From Semisulcospira habei (Eukaryota; Mollusca; Gastropoda; Semisulcospiridae), in assembly GCA_036245525.1 (NCBI GenBank), contig BTPG01000003.1:209982934-210046933 (forward strand): 64,000 bases of DNA, read 5' to 3'. The notes beneath the pieces are model-generated. The model ran no database searches and was not told the DNA's origin. It saw only the letters and a list, made by a program, of their open reading frames with translations. A program made the position numbers and the translations under genes. Positions 1 to 11,632 of this stretch are shown one piece after another. Within the stretch, counting starts at the first letter, position 1; every line of letters begins with the position of its first letter.

Positions 1-34
1 GGTAGGACACTCCCCACAAATCAGGGATAGAGAG

Positions 35-3000
35 ATGCCACCCGGGCTGATCCATGAACGGGCTAGAAAAGAGGTGGCTGCAGCCATCCCCACCGCCTTC
101 GAATGGACCAGCCTGTCCCCCATGTACCTATCAGGCGGAGACGGGGGAGGGGCGCGGCCAGACGGCCCGACGATCAGCCAGGATAGACTTCTCCTACACC
201 ATCACATCATCTCCATGACAGCATGGGGAAATATGGTAACTGCAGGGATGAAAAGATAAGGCGACACGAGAGGGATAAACCAGTTTATGGGTCAATTCCT
301 CAGCATGATGCAAAACATCCAACTCTAAAGCTTTCGCAGGCCTCCGCATCCTTCAATGGAACTGCAGGTTCCTCTATTCAAAACTAGACGAACTCAAAAA
401 CTGGTTAACCCCAAACCCCCCGGAAATCCTCGCCCTCCAGGAGACGGGTTTTCGGGATAAACCTCCCCAAATAAAGGGGTACAAATACCCACCCATTTAT
501 AAAAGTAGAACAAATCAGCGAGGAGGAGGAGTAGCCATCTACACCAAAACCGAAATAGCAATCACAGAAATCACCCATACTCTAAACCCACAGATAGAGG
601 CCATAATAGGTGAAATAACCACACCAACAAACCGCAAACTAAAGATAGTAAACGTCTACATCCCCAACGAAAAAGCATACAGCCAGATAACAATAGAAAA
701 CCTCAAAGATCTACTACTAGCAGGGGACATAGTGGTAGGAGACTTTAACGCTAAAAGCCCCCAATGGGACGATAACCAAATATCATCAGATACAGCTGGG
801 AAAAAACTTGAAACAGCCATAAATGAGACCCAGCGATGCATTTTAAACACAGGAGAGCCCACTCACATGTTCGCCCAGGGCAACAGAGACACTATGAACG
901 CCCTAGACGTAGCCATAGCCACCAACACCATCGCCGTGGAAACTCAGTGGCAAATAAACAGCGACAACCTAGGGAGCGACCATTTCCCAGCACTGATAAC
1001 AATTAACGATAGAAGCAAAAAACCCCTACAACCACCCACAGGGGCCCCGCAAAAAATCAACACCAGGCGGACAGACTGGGTAAAATACCACGAACTGACT
1101 AGGTTCGCCCCAAACTGGGACGAGAGCCACGACATAGATGGAAAAACGGCCCAAATCACAGACCACATTATCGGATCAGTCACGGAGTGCACACCGGACA
1201 GACCCGATAATGGAAGGCCAGGAAAATCCTGGTGGACCAAGGCCTGTGATCGAGAAGTAAAAAACAGAAAAAGAAAGCTCCAAATATGGAAAAAACACAA
1301 AACGCCCGAAAATAGGATAGAGTACAAACGTGCCAAAACCATAGCAGATCGCACCATTAAAGAAGCCAAGAAGGAAGACTGGCATGCCTTCACAGAATCA
1401 ATTAACATCAACACTAAGATTAAAGAAAGTTGGGATAAAATCAAAGCCATCAACAATGGCCCGAGAGTTAGCATGCCGTCCCTTAAAACAGAAAACAGAG
1501 TGTATGCCACGGACCAAGAAAAAGCAGAAATACTAGCCCACACATTTAGCCAAGCTAGCTCAAATGACAACTTAACACCAGAATTCAGGGACCTCAAACC
1601 CCATTTGAGTACCTGCTTCGAACAACCACCCCAGACAAACAATTACGAGCTAGATAACGAAATAACGACCTTAGAACTAATCCAAGCCTTAAGAACCGCA
1701 GGGAAAGGTAAAGCCCCAGGCATAGACCTAATCACATACGAGATGATACAAAAAAGTCACCCCTCCATGAAAAGAGCCATAGTTACCCTGTTCAACGACA
1801 TCTACTCAAAAGGAATATTCCCCACTCAGTGGAAAAAAGCGCTAGTCTTTCCCCTCCCGAAACCAGGAAAACCAACTCACCAACCTGACAGCTATAGGCC
1901 CATCGCACTAACATCTCAGCTGGGCAAAACACTAGAAAAAATACTCAAACACAGACTTATGTCCCACTGCGATAAACACCACATCCTACCCCCACAGCAA
2001 AGTGGATTTAGGAAAAAGCGCAGTACACTTGACCACCTAACTACCTTACAACAAGAGATCTTAAATACCCACCGAGAGAGGGGAACCGAACTCATAGGAA
2101 TCTTCCTCGACATAGAGAAAGCCTATGACATGGTTTGGCACGAAAAACTAATTAGCAGATTGGGCGACCTCGGAATAACAAACAAAATGTATAACTTTGT
2201 CAAAAGCTTCATGGCAGACCGAAAAATAACAGTAAGAATAGGTAATTCGATATCTAAAGAACACACTTTAGACAACGGGGTACCACAAGGATCGGTACTA
2301 AGCCCCATCCTATTCACACTCCTGCTCACAGGCCTACAGCACGTCGTCAGGCATAATAAAATAATGCAATTCGCCGACGACACCTCACTAATAGGAAAGA
2401 TCAAGAGCAGACAAAGAAAGTTTAAATGGGAATTAGTAGGACTCCAGGAATTCCAACAAGACCTAACAAGAATAGAAAATTGGCTAGTAAGAGCAGGCCT
2501 CAAAATTTCCCCCAATAAAACCCAAGCAATTATATTTAGGACCAACCAAAGTCCAAAATACCAAGTGAAAGCTCCGATCCCCAAATTACAAATTGGTAAA
2601 ACAGAGATAGAATATGGCCAAAGCATCAAATTCCTAGGAGTAACATTCACAAAAAACAACAATTGGACACCGTATATTGAACAAATATGCCAGTCTGCCA
2701 GGAAAGGAACAAACCTAATGCGCAAGGTCAGCGGAGCAGACTGGGGCACTGACCCCAAATCAATCCTAAACCTATATCACGCCTTCGTAATGTCCAGACT
2801 ACTCTACGCAGCCCCACTACTTACCAACCTATACAAAAGTCAAACCAAAAAGCTGATGTCAGTACAAGCGGACGCCTTGAAAGTGGCCCTGGGGGTCCCC
2901 AGACACACCCCAAACCTGCTTGTACTGGCAGAGAGTGGGCAAAAACCCATAACGCTCATAATAAAGGAAAGAGCGGCTAACCTATATTATAAACAGTGTG

Positions 3001-3149
3001 TATGCCAGAAGACCACCCGGCCAAATTCACTCTCACCACAGACCACAAAACCAGAGGCAAACGCAACCAAACCCCGCCCCCACCCCCCCCCCCCCCTGGA
3101 CGAAATCAGCGAAAGCTGGAAGTCCCAATCCCTTTCTAAAATAGCATAG
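35..3149 (+). mobile_element. APE-type LINE (I/Nimb-like), 3' part lost
   Basis: The coding part of a non-LTR retrotransposon begins before the window. The DNA before 309 codes the end of ORF1 (PPGLIHERARKE..., stop at 257-259; a further in-frame stop at 326-328), which slightly overlaps ORF2. Downstream there is no 3' UTR or tail, only a foldback element at 3180. Assignment to the I/Nimb group is by motif and is moderate. Confidence 0.75.
309..3149 (+). CDS. LINE ORF2: AP endonuclease and reverse transcriptase
   Basis: The frame is open from 309, so no clear ATG start is seen; there are about 946 codons. The N-terminal part is an APE endonuclease: LRILQWNC, ALQETGF, GGGVAIYTK, VVGDFNAKSPQWD, GSDHFP. 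Reverse transcriptase follows: GKGKAPGIDLI, SYRPIALTS, QQSGFRKKRST, LDIEKAYDMVW, GVPQGSVLSP and catalytic MQFADDTSL. The C-terminal LLVLAESGQKPI segment is typical of I/Nimb-like elements. No RNase H domain follows; the frame ends after a poly-C stretch that may be a slippage site. It has no internal stop, so it may be young. Confidence 0.82.
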   Translation, partial: CKTSNSKAFAGLRILQWNCRFLYSKLDELKNWLTPNPPEILALQETGFRDKPPQIKGYKYPPIYKSRTNQRGGGVAIYTKTEIAITEITHTLNPQIEAIIGEITTPTNRKLKIVNVYIPNEKAYSQITIENLKDLLLAGDIVVGDFNAKSPQWDDNQISSDTAGKKLETAINETQRCILNTGEPTHMFAQGNRDTMNALDVAIATNTIAVETQWQINSDNLGSDHFPALITINDRSKKPLQPPTGAPQKINTRRTDWVKYHELTRFAPNWDESHDIDGKTAQITDHIIGSVTECTPDRPDNGRPGKSWWTKACDREVKNRKRKLQIWKKHKTPENRIEYKRAKTIADRTIKEAKKEDWHAFTESININTKIKESWDKIKAINNGPRVSMPSLKTENRVYATDQEKAEILAHTFSQASSNDNLTPEFRDLKPHLSTCFEQPPQTNNYELDNEITTLELIQALRTAGKGKAPGIDLITYEMIQKSHPSMKRAIVTLFNDIYSKGIFPTQWKKALVFPLPKPGKPTHQPDSYRPIALTSQLGKTLEKILKHRLMSHCDKHHILPPQQSGFRKKRSTLDHLTTLQQEILNTHRERGTELIGIFLDIEKAYDMVWHEKLISRLGDLGITNKMYNFVKSFMADRKITVRIGNSISKEHTLDNGVPQGSVLSPILFTLLLTGLQHVVRHNKIMQFADDTSLIGKIKSRQRKFKWELVGLQEFQQDLTRIENWLVRAGLKISPNKTQAIIFRTNQSPKYQVKAPIPKLQIGKTEIEYGQSIKFLGVTFTKNNNWTPYIEQICQSARKGTNLMRKVSGADWGTDPKSILNLYHAFVMSRLLYAAPLLTNLYKSQTKKLMSVQADALKVALGVPRHTPNLLVLAESGQKPITLIIKERAANLYYKQCVCQKTTRPNSLSPQTTKPEANATKPRPHPPPPLDEISESWKSQSLSKIA

Positions 3150-3179
3150 CATAGCTGCGGGAACACAAACAGCAAGGCC

Positions 3180-3416
3180 TTAAGGGCTGGCTTAACTGGG
3201 CGAGACAAACCCGAACCATGTCTCGGCGAGACACCCGAGACAGTCAATGCGAGATACCCGTTCCACCCGTTTATTAGGTTCGGCGAACTCTCCGAGACAA
3301 AATCAGACGTGCCGAACCTAATAAACGGGTGGAACGGGTATCTCGCATTGACTGTCTCGGGTGTCTCGCCGAGACATGGTTCGGGTTTGTCTCGCCCAGT
3401 TAAGCCAGCCCTTTAA
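3180..3416. repeat. Foldback MITE: ~102-bp perfect inverted repeat, TTAA-flanked
   Basis: Left arm 3183-3284 and right arm 3311-3412 are perfect reverse complements by eye, with a 26-bp loop (3285-3310). TTAA occurs at both outer ends (3180-3183 and 3413-3416), consistent with insertion at TTAA. Arm motifs include GGGCTGGCTTAACTGGGCG and repeated GTCTCG/CGAGAC. No coding content. Confidence 0.85.
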
Positions 3417-3462
3417 ATGCAGGAGGCCTTCACTGCCAGTGGCCGCACATTGTGTTTCTTTG

Positions 3463-3654
3463 TTAACACATTCTACTCAAGGACCGAAATCCCCAAATTT
3501 TGACGTTGCCCTGTGAAGGACTGTATGACAGTTCTAGAGACAGATCGAGCATGATAGTTCAAGGGTGGTGCCAGAATAGCTATTCTGGCACCTCCCTTGA
3601 ACTATCGTGCTCGATCCATGTCTTGCTGCAGTGTGTCGGGGCTGAATGAGTTAA
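3463..3654. repeat. Palindromic TTAA MITE, family B copy 1
   Basis: A central hairpin (about 3547-3617) has arms with GATCGAGCATGATAGTTCAAG and GGTGCCAGAATAG and their complements. TTAA lies at both ends, and the outer sequence GGGGCTGAATGAGTTAA is shared with other copies. Confidence 0.8.
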
Positions 3655-3874
3655 CCCTTATCATTCGGAATACACCTGTGTGTGAAATAAGTTTGACTAA
3701 AATAGTTCAAGGGTAGTGCCAGAATAGCTTGGCGCCTCTAAGCGCCAAGCTATTCTGGCACCACCCTTGAACTAAAGCCATTGGTCTCTATCCTTGTCTG
3801 TAAGTACTATAATGTAGCTTGCATATGGCAGTGTACAAATTTGAAGCTTTTAGCCTCAGTGTGATATGGGTTAA
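3651..3874. repeat. Palindromic TTAA MITE, family B copy 2
   Basis: This copy shares the TTAA at 3651-3654 with its neighbour. The hairpin at 3700-3775 contains AGTTCAAGGGTAGTGCCAG and TTGGCGCC...GGCGCCAA at the centre. The right end is TTAA at 3871-3874. Confidence 0.75.
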
Positions 3875-5584
3875 CAGCGAAGCAAGAGAGACGTCGTGCT
3901 GAGCGCGCATGGCGTGCGTCCTGCTTGGAAGTACACCGCCAGATCTACAACGCCGCCAAGCATGCCGTCACGCGTCTGGTTCTTCATGCCAAGACTGTCT
4001 TTTTCAGCAGTAAGATAGCTGAGAGTGACACTTGCAAGAAACTATTCAGAATTACGAACTCCTTGCTTGGCAAGTGCAAGACTTCTCCGCTTCCCGTTAC
4101 CATCCCTACAAGCGATCTTCCTCAAGTTTTCTGCGACTTTTTCTGTGATAAGATCAGACATTTCCGCGACGAACTGGATAAGCTTAGTTTGTCTGTTTTG
4201 TCGCCGTCACCTTGTTTTGGTAATGGGACCTCTTTCGCATGTTTTGAGCCAGTTACGCATGCGACTATTCTCGATATTTAAAAAAAAAAGACGCCTCCCA
4301 AGACATGCAAAAGAGAGCCCATACCCACGCCTCTTCTGTACCAACACATTGATCTATTGATTGGTCCCATGACCCACATCATTAATGTGTCTCTGTCCAC
4401 TGGTGTATTCCCGGACGAGTTCAAGACGGCCTTAGTTAAAACACTGCTGAAAAAAAAAACCTCGATCCTAATGTACTGCAAAATTACAGAATTATATACA
4501 CCCTTCCCATTATTTTGAAAATTCTCGAGAATGTTTTATCTCAGATGTTGAAGTATCTCCCAAAAATATATCTCCTACATCCCTTCCAGTTCGCATACTT
4601 ACCTGGCCGCTCCACTGAAACTGCCCTGTATTAGAATCTTAAAAGATATCCTTTGTGCTGCTGATAATAATGAGCTGTCTGTCCTGACTCTCCTCGATCT
4701 GTCCGCAGCCTTTGATACTATCGATCATTCCATTCTTTTGTCTCTTCACTTTGAATATGGCTTCTTTGATCTGGATGGAGTCATATCTCACAAACCGGCA
4801 TCTAGTTGTCTATGTCAACGGTTGTCACTCTGCCCCAGCCCCACTACTTTTCGGCGTGCCCCAAGGTTCTGTGCTCGGGCCGATTTTCTTTATTCTATAT
4901 ATGCAGCCGTTAGCTACTATTTTTTCAAAGTACTATGTTAGACATCATATGTTCGCTGATGACACACAGTTGCACGATTCTGGTCCCGTCCCTGAAGCTA
5001 GTCGTTTAATTTCCAACATGGAAAACTGTCTGACAGAAGTTAAAGACTGGATGATTAGCAATAAACTCCAGTTAAATGATGGTAAAACAGAGTCCATGCT
5101 TGTCACTGCTGGTGTGCGTCCTTTGCAGATGTCCTGTCATCCCAGTCACATCTCTGTCTGTCAAAATCAAATCCACTTTCTCTGACAGTGTCAAAAACCT
5201 TGGTGTTTTCATTGACAGAGACATCAAAATGAATAAGTTTGTTAGTCTTATGTGCAGATCAGCTTTTATTAAACTTCGGCGCATTAGCAACAGTGTTAGA
5301 CAGTATCTGACGCCCGAAGCAACTGCCACCCTTGTCTCCCTCCTTTGTTTTATCACGGTTAGACTACTGTAACTCCCTCCTTTCCGGCCTGCCTAAAACC
5401 CAGCTAGATAAACTGCAGAGAGTGCAAAACAGTGCTGCCCGTTTAGTTCTGCGCGTGCGTAAGCGTGACCATATCCGCCCCGCGCTTAAGAAATTACACT
5501 GGCTGCCCGCACAAGAACGCATTCTGTTTAAAGTGTCCTGCACGTGCTTTAACTCTCTCAGCCTGACTTCTCCTGCCTATATCT

Positions 5585-5966
5585 ACCCCACCCGGGTCTG
5601 CCCTGGGGGACTTGGGTGGGGTTAATTACTTTTTAGTTCCCAGGGTCACCCTTGTCAGCCCCACAGGGTGGGTTTTCCCCTCTATTCTGGGGCATGTGTT
5701 TCTGTCTACCTGTGGTCCATTCACCTGTATTTGTCTTTTTAAAACTCTCCGAACTGTCTGCACTGCCTGTAGCTCTTGATATTGGATGTGTGTTGCTAAA
5801 TGGTCTTACCTTTATTTAGGCCCCATTGCGTAGGTTATTTAACGTACTGGACCGGCTGGCGACATACATTCAATATTCTGTTTATTTTTTTTTCACAAGC
5901 AGTACAGGCACGTCCTGAGAAAGCCTTGTTGCTGTCGGGACGTTAAGCATTGTAAAATCAATCAAT
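5585..5966 (+). mobile_element. SINE-like retroposon with 13-bp target duplication
   Basis: The element begins ACCCCACCCGGGTCTGCCC and ends CGTTAAGCATTG...(AATC)n. It is flanked by the 13-bp direct repeat CCTGCCTATATCT (5572-5584 and 5967-5979) inside the L2-like LINE. A second copy with ~90% identity by eye lies at 62474-62862. No tRNA B-box is visible, so its head type is unknown. Confidence 0.85.
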
Positions 5967-6242
5967 CCTGCCTATATCTCTGACTTACTCCATCTGTTTA
6001 CTCCATCTCGCACCCTCCGCTCTTCCTCTGACACACGTAAATTTCGCCTTCCCAATATCAAATGTAAAACACGTGGCGGTCGTGCCTTCTCCCATCTTTG
6101 GCCCCGCCACTTGGAACAGCCTCCCCGCCCCTGTCCGTAATTGTCAAACACTCCCCTCATTCAAATCACTTCTTAAAACCCACCTGTACAACGCTGCCTT
6201 TTACTAGTTCATTTCCCCAGCCATGAACAATTCATCATCACT

Positions 6243-6244
6243 GT

Positions 6245-6303
<59 letters not shown>

Positions 6304-6387
6304 ATGTCGTGTGTGCGTGTTAGCTGTTAGCTTTTTCATTGTATCAGCGCTTAGAGCTACTTTAGAATAAGCGCTTAACAAATCTCC

Positions 6388-6429
<42 letters not shown>
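6243..6429. repeat. (GT)n and (ATT)n microsatellites at the L2-like 3' end
   Basis: (GT)n covers about 6248-6301 within the 3' UTR, and (ATT)n about 6390-6429 forms the tail. The tail then meets the truncated RTE copy. Confidence 0.85.
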
Positions 6430-6430
<1 letters not shown>

Positions 6431-6796
6431 GCTTGCTACTGGACACCGTGACAGAGGGGCACCAAAGAAGAGATACAAAGCCTGTCTCAAGAAGTCACTT
6501 AGTGCCTGCAAATCGACCACCACCAGTGGTCTTCGCTTGCTGTGGACCGTGACACCTGGCGCTCCACCATTTACAAGGCAGCTGTCTCCTTTGAGGACTC
6601 TCGCAGAGCTAGCCTTAAGGACAAGCGGCTCAGGAGAAAAAACAGAGATGCCGCAACTCAGAACCCTGGCCATACCTCCCCCTGCAGCCACTGCGGTCGA
6701 ACCTGCCTGTCCCGGATTGGCCTCCGCAGCCACGAACAAGCCTGCAGACGTCGTGGACAACTCCTATAAAATCTTCGTTCGCGAAGTCAAGCCAAG
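6430..6796 (+). mobile_element. 5'-truncated RTE-like LINE 3' end
   Basis: This is ~90% identical by eye to the last 370 bases of the element at 34870-35242. It carries the same C-terminal Cys/His motif (CSHCGRTCLSRIGL) and the same end CTTCGTTCGCGAAGTCAAGC. It lies between two (ATT)n tracts, so it either inserted into one or generated its own (ATT)n tail. Confidence 0.85.

Positions 6797-6887
<91 letters not shown>
6797..6887. repeat. (ATT)n microsatellite
   Basis: About 30 TTA triplets follow directly on the RTE-like 3' end, as expected for the tandem-repeat tails of RTE elements. Confidence 0.9.
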
Positions 6888-6889
<2 letters not shown>

Positions 6890-7033
6890 ACAGCATCAAC
6901 GAACCCCAGCCGTCTGCAAAAGGCAGAGATCCGCATGAGTCTCCGCAGTTGAGGGTGCTGATGTAGATTGATGCCTCTTCCTGGACCCATTCATATATAA
7001 TGTATATCCGCCTGCCTACTTCAATATAACTCA

Positions 7034-7258
7034 TTAATTTTCATGAACTCCGTCACTGCGGAAAAAAGATGAACACGGTCCAAGTAAAAGAGTCACAGCT
7101 CTTCATGAGCCCCCGCAATTGCGGGGCTCAAGGGATCTATGCCTCTTGCGGGCACCTCTCTGTATAGATGTGTTTGGACGGACGGGTTCTTTGGTGTTGC
7201 GTCAGCTAAGATTTCAAAAAAAACAAAAAACGTGCGTCCATTGGCATTGAGGGGTTAA
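7034..7258. repeat. TTAA MITE family A copy (7.0 kb)
   Basis: TTAA lies at both ends and the right end is GGCATTGAGGGGTTAA. The central hairpin CATGAGCCCCCGCAATTG is followed by its complement and GGATCTATGCCTCTTGC. The same parts recur in about fifteen places in the window. Confidence 0.75.
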
Positions 7259-7264
7259 GCTGTG

Positions 7265-7422
7265 CACATTACATCAGCGCCCCCTCCCGCCCCCCCAACG
7301 CCCCCTCCCCCCAAAAAAGGGGGATAAAAAAAGAAAAGAAGACCACCCCAACAACGAACAAAAAGTAAACAAACAAACAAAAAGAAAGAGGAAAGAAAAA
7401 GAAACACACACACGCACACACG

Positions 7423-7478
<56 letters not shown>

Positions 7479-7560
7479 CACAACTAACGGACCAAACAAC
7501 GAGCCAAGCAAACCAAACAACAAACAAGCTAGCAAGCAGACAATATTCCGATGTTGGTGA
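7265..7560. repeat. Low-complexity A-rich and (CA)n tract
   Basis: C-rich, A-rich and (CA)n DNA (about 7406-7482). No gene is visible. A hairpin with GGTGATTTTAAAATTCG and its partner follows at 7610-7665. Confidence 0.8.
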
Positions 7561-8087
7561 TTGTAGATCAGGACCATGACCTATATCGTCAACTGAAGGG
7601 TTGCAAGTGCTGCTCGGTGATTTTAAAATTCGTATCTTGGCCGTAAGGTCTAAAATCACCGACCAGGAATCTGTCACAGCGTTGCAACAGAGGGAACCAT
7701 TTTCGTCATTGTCGCTTGGCATCAATTCCTTGTGTGAGACCCCAGGTCAGCCTCGACAATACGCGCTCCAGCATACTAATAATAATAATTAATTATTACG
7801 TTATTTCTTACGCGCTTATCTTAAAATAATTATATCTCTAAGCGCGCACTCACAACTCGCGCACACATGCGCACGCTTTTGACAATTACTCACGTACCAC
7901 AAATACATTACGACAGTCACTTGGGGTGTGGAGTGTGGTGGTATAGTGCTAAAACTGTTGAAAGAGGTGAGTTTTGAGGGCGGACTGCAAGGAGGAGAGA
8001 GAGTGTTTCTGACGGATGTATCAGGTATATTACGCGTACAGGTCTCTGTGTAGCGCCGAAGAGGATGCCCGATGAGCAAAAGATTTT

Positions 8088-8147
8088 CGGGCCGACGTCA
8101 GACTTAGCTGGCCCGTGCGCGGGCCAGCTAAGTCTGACGTCGGCCCG
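8088..8147. repeat. Perfect GC-rich hairpin
   Basis: The arms CGGGCCGACGTCAGACTTAG and complement plus GCTGGCCC/GGGCCAGC form a near-perfect ~29-bp stem. The outer sequence GCAAAAG...GGGC resembles hairpins at 13203, 15712 and 17163. Confidence 0.75.
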
Positions 8148-8294
8148 ATGACCGTTTGCTTACCAAGAGGTTTCTCTTCACATGTGTGCGTAAACCAGCA
8201 CTGAATCACGAGATAGAAAATAACGTTGTCAGACCTTTTGGCTTCCGGGTACCCCGATGTACTGTGGGTTGAGCCTGAATTTTTGTGTGTGCAG

Positions 8295-8590
8295 GTGATA
8301 TGTGACTTTACTTGGGGAAGCGGTATCACGTGGCCCTTCGCACGGGAAATCTCCTCGGTAAACTTCAACAGAAATTGGGCGGAGCTATCGCAGCAAGCCA
8401 TCGGGGATCCAGCTACCGACCAATACAATTTCTTTGTTGGGCTGGACAATCTGCATTATCTCCTGAGCCAAGGAGGCTATGAACTGACACTTTACGTGCA
8501 GTACGCCAACCTGGGAACCTTGGCAGATGCGGTCTACGATAACTTTACCATTGGTTCGGCGTCGGAGCTGTACCGCTTGACATACGACAG
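8295..8590 (+). CDS. Fibrinogen-related protein, FReD exon (N-terminal half)
   Basis: After the acceptor GTGTGCAG the exon encodes VICDFTWGSG, then SSVNFNRNWAELS, FFVGLDNLHYLLSQ, YELTLYVQY, AVYDNFTIG and LYRLTYD. These match fibrinogen C-terminal domains: V-x-CDM, FNRNW, LGN-x-IH-L and YxLR. It ends with two bases before GTAAGG and joins in phase to the exon at 10504. Earlier exons (signal peptide, coiled coil or IgSF) are not seen in the window. Proteins of this family are secreted lectin-like recognition molecules. Confidence 0.8.
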
Positions 8591-8839
8591 GTAAGGTCAG
8601 GGGGAAGAGAGGTGCGCCGGGGGACGGGGGAGAGTGATGGAGGGGATGGGGTGGAAGAAAGGGGCTGAAGGTAGGGAGGGGGAGGGGAGACAGGGAATGA
8701 GTTAAAATTAAATACTCGGCGTGTAACTCTACGGTTGTAGAAATTCTGGGCCGAAACATCTTGCAAAACAAAGGTCGTTCTAGTCGAGAATAGTGGTAAG
8801 GACCGTCGCGATTCGCCTTTCAACAAACAAAAACGAAAT

Positions 8840-8867
8840 CTAAGATAAGATAAGATAAGATAAGATA

Positions 8868-8899
<32 letters not shown>

Positions 8900-8938
8900 A
8901 TAGGATAGGATAGGATAAGATAAGATAAGATAAGATAG
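8840..8938. repeat. (AAGAT)n pentanucleotide tract
   Basis: About 19 units of TAAGA with some TAGGA variants. It lies in the fibrinogen-related intron and abuts the 3' end of a LINE fragment. Confidence 0.9.
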
Positions 8939-8983
8939 ATAGACACGGCCAGACAAAACAGACAAAGACAGGCAGACATACAG

Positions 8984-9936
<953 letters not shown>

Positions 9937-10125
9937 TGCGACTTTTTGTCAGTAGGCCTACTGCTCTAGGAAGGCAAAAAATAGTAAGTTTTATGTTTGT
10001 AAAAAGCAAGTCTTTCATTGATTGAAATACGAAGAAACTCTCGCCATGCATGACATGGACTTGTTTTTTTTTTCCTTCCGTGGGCACTGCCGTGAGATTG
10101 TCTTGCTATGTTAACCTGCTCGCTA

Positions 10126-10385
10126 TTAACTCATTTTACCCCGACGCACCATAGCAAGATGTGTATAGCAAGATATAGATCGACCATGATAGTTCAAGGG
10201 TGGTGCCAGAATAGCTTGGCGCCCATGGGCGCGAAGCTAATCTGGCACCACCCTTAAACTATCATAGCCGTCTGTCTTCTGGATTGTAATGCGGTCTTCA
10301 GAGAACAACTCTAATATTTGTAAATTTGTTCCCAAAAAATAATATAAAAAAATGTGGATTTAGACCTATGGGTACAAGGGGTCAA
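10126..10385. repeat. Palindromic TTAA MITE, family B copy 3
   Basis: The left end is TTAACTCATTTTACCCCGAC. The hairpin 10176-10265 contains CATGATAGTTCAAGGGTGG and TTGGCGCC. The right end is degenerate (TCAA). Confidence 0.75.
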
Positions 10386-10503
10386 AACCCAATAACTAAA
10401 CTTCCTAGGGCAGATTACGCTTTACGTACACCTTCCCCCTTTCCTCCCCCCCCCTTCACCCCTTCGTCAGCAAAGTGATACCATACCACACGTCATCCCT
10501 CAG

Positions 10504-10747
10504 GTTCACAGTTGGATCTGGCGATCTGAGTAACGCATTTCCCACCACCTCGCCGGTTGTCTTCTCGGCGCTTGGACACGACACCAACAACTGTGCTGCG
10601 TCCACAGGGGCGGCCGGCTAGTACGACGCTCAGTGCACTGCGTCCTGCAGTCTCTTTTCAACCCAGGCCCAGTGTGTGATCAGCGGGCAGATGACGGCGC
10701 TGGACTACCTGGAGTTCAACCTCGTTAGGACGACTCCTGTGTTGTGA
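10504..10747 (+). pseudogene. Fibrinogen-related protein, FReD last exon with nonsense codon
   Basis: The exon continues in phase with FTVGSGDLSNAFP, FSALGHDTNNCAAS and YDAQCTASC, ending EFNLVRTTPVL and TGA at 10745-10747. This corresponds to the Asp-rich calcium site and the N-C-A...W-Y-x-x-C end of fibrinogen domains. A TAG at 10619-10621 sits where the family usually has Trp before Tyr, one base from TGG. It may be a pseudogene, a polymorphism or a sequence error. Confidence 0.7.
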
Positions 10748-10799
10748 TACTTTGGCTGTCGGTAGAGCTATTTTGTAGAAATGATTCCTGCAACGAATC

Positions 10800-10890
10800 A
10801 CCAAGCCCCCCCCCCCCCCCCCCGACCCCCCCCCCCCACCTCTCCACCCCCCCCCCCAAAAAAAAAAAAAAGAAAAAAAGAAAAAAAAAA
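10800..10890. repeat. Poly-C and poly-A tracts
   Basis: Long C runs are followed by A runs just after the fibrinogen-related stop codon. Confidence 0.9.
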
Positions 10891-10908
10891 GCGGTACTAA
10901 CAAAGGGG

Positions 10909-11079
10909 TTAACCCTTTCACTGCTGAAACAAAACGTACGACAGCCAACTACTACAACAGGAGGCATATATCTATGCCTCTTTCTGACGTTGCTTAGTGT
11001 CCATGCTAATTGGGCGGCCTTGTTCTTTGGCATTGAACTGAACAAGATTTCAAAAACAAAGTGTCCATTAAGGGGTTAG
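10909..11079. repeat. TTAA MITE family A copy (10.9 kb)
   Basis: It starts TTAACCCTTTCACTGC and ends CCATTAAGGGGTTAG, with AGGCATATATCTATGCCTC inside. The central GC hairpin of other copies is missing. Confidence 0.7.
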
Positions 11080-11089
11080 TGCACGTGTG

Positions 11090-11367
11090 CTGCTCTGTGA
11101 TTGTGGACCTTAGCGTTTATTCCGCTGTGCTGCTGTACTGGATTGTGGCTTTAAACCGAAAGGTCCGAAATCACGAACCAGAACACAATACAAATTAAAA
11201 TCGCGCTTCAACTAAAATGGAATTAAACAATAATATATTGTCTTTTGGGCTCACAGAACTGAACTCGTGATAACCTCACACAGATTGCCGCCGCGGTAAG
11301 GTCCAAAATCTGAGATCTGCACCCAAGTAGAGATAAAAAAGACGACCCACAAATGCATTAGAAAATG

Positions 11368-11433
<66 letters not shown>

Positions 11434-11632
11434 CCACACAAAGAGTAGACAAATCTGCAGGATTAATGCTTTTATTGCTGTTTTGTTGCGTACAGGCTGC
11501 AAACGATTTAATTGTTAATTGGCCATGTATACTGACGGTCAAAACAAGTGCGACATCATTCGAGTCAACGGAAACACTTCAGTGTTTACGATGACTGGAA
11601 TGATGTCGCACTTCCTTTGGTCGTCAGTATAG
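11090..11632. repeat. (CA)n tract and a Tc1/mariner-like hairpin MITE
   Basis: (CA)n spans 11371-11432. At 11527-11632 inverted arms contain TATACTGACG...CAAGTGCGACATCATTC and the complement, with TA at the ends. Similar hairpins recur at 13,088, 15,585 and 17,030. No gene is seen. Confidence 0.65.

Larger units (their letters stand above)
3898..6429 (+). pseudogene. Degenerate L2-like LINE, split by a SINE
   Basis: Reverse-transcriptase pieces occur in changing frames: KTVFFSSKIAES (3,980), LLDLSAAFDTIDHSI (4,700), GVPQGSVLGPIFF and MFADDTQLH (4,850-4,975), [37 protein letters not shown] (5,200-5,450). Several frameshifts and an A-rich gap make it dead. PAYISDLLH continues after the SINE at 5,985. 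The 3' end has GAATAAGCGCTTAACAAAT followed by (ATT)n, typical of L2/CR1-group LINEs. Confidence 0.8.

Noticed and set aside
944..1642. Open frame of 232 codons antisense to the first LINE
   Set aside because: Shadow of the ORF2 frame; no domain and the sense strand has all RT motifs.
8841..8938. Telomere-like repeat
   Set aside because: The unit is TAAGA/TAGGA, not TTAGGG, and it is short and interstitial.
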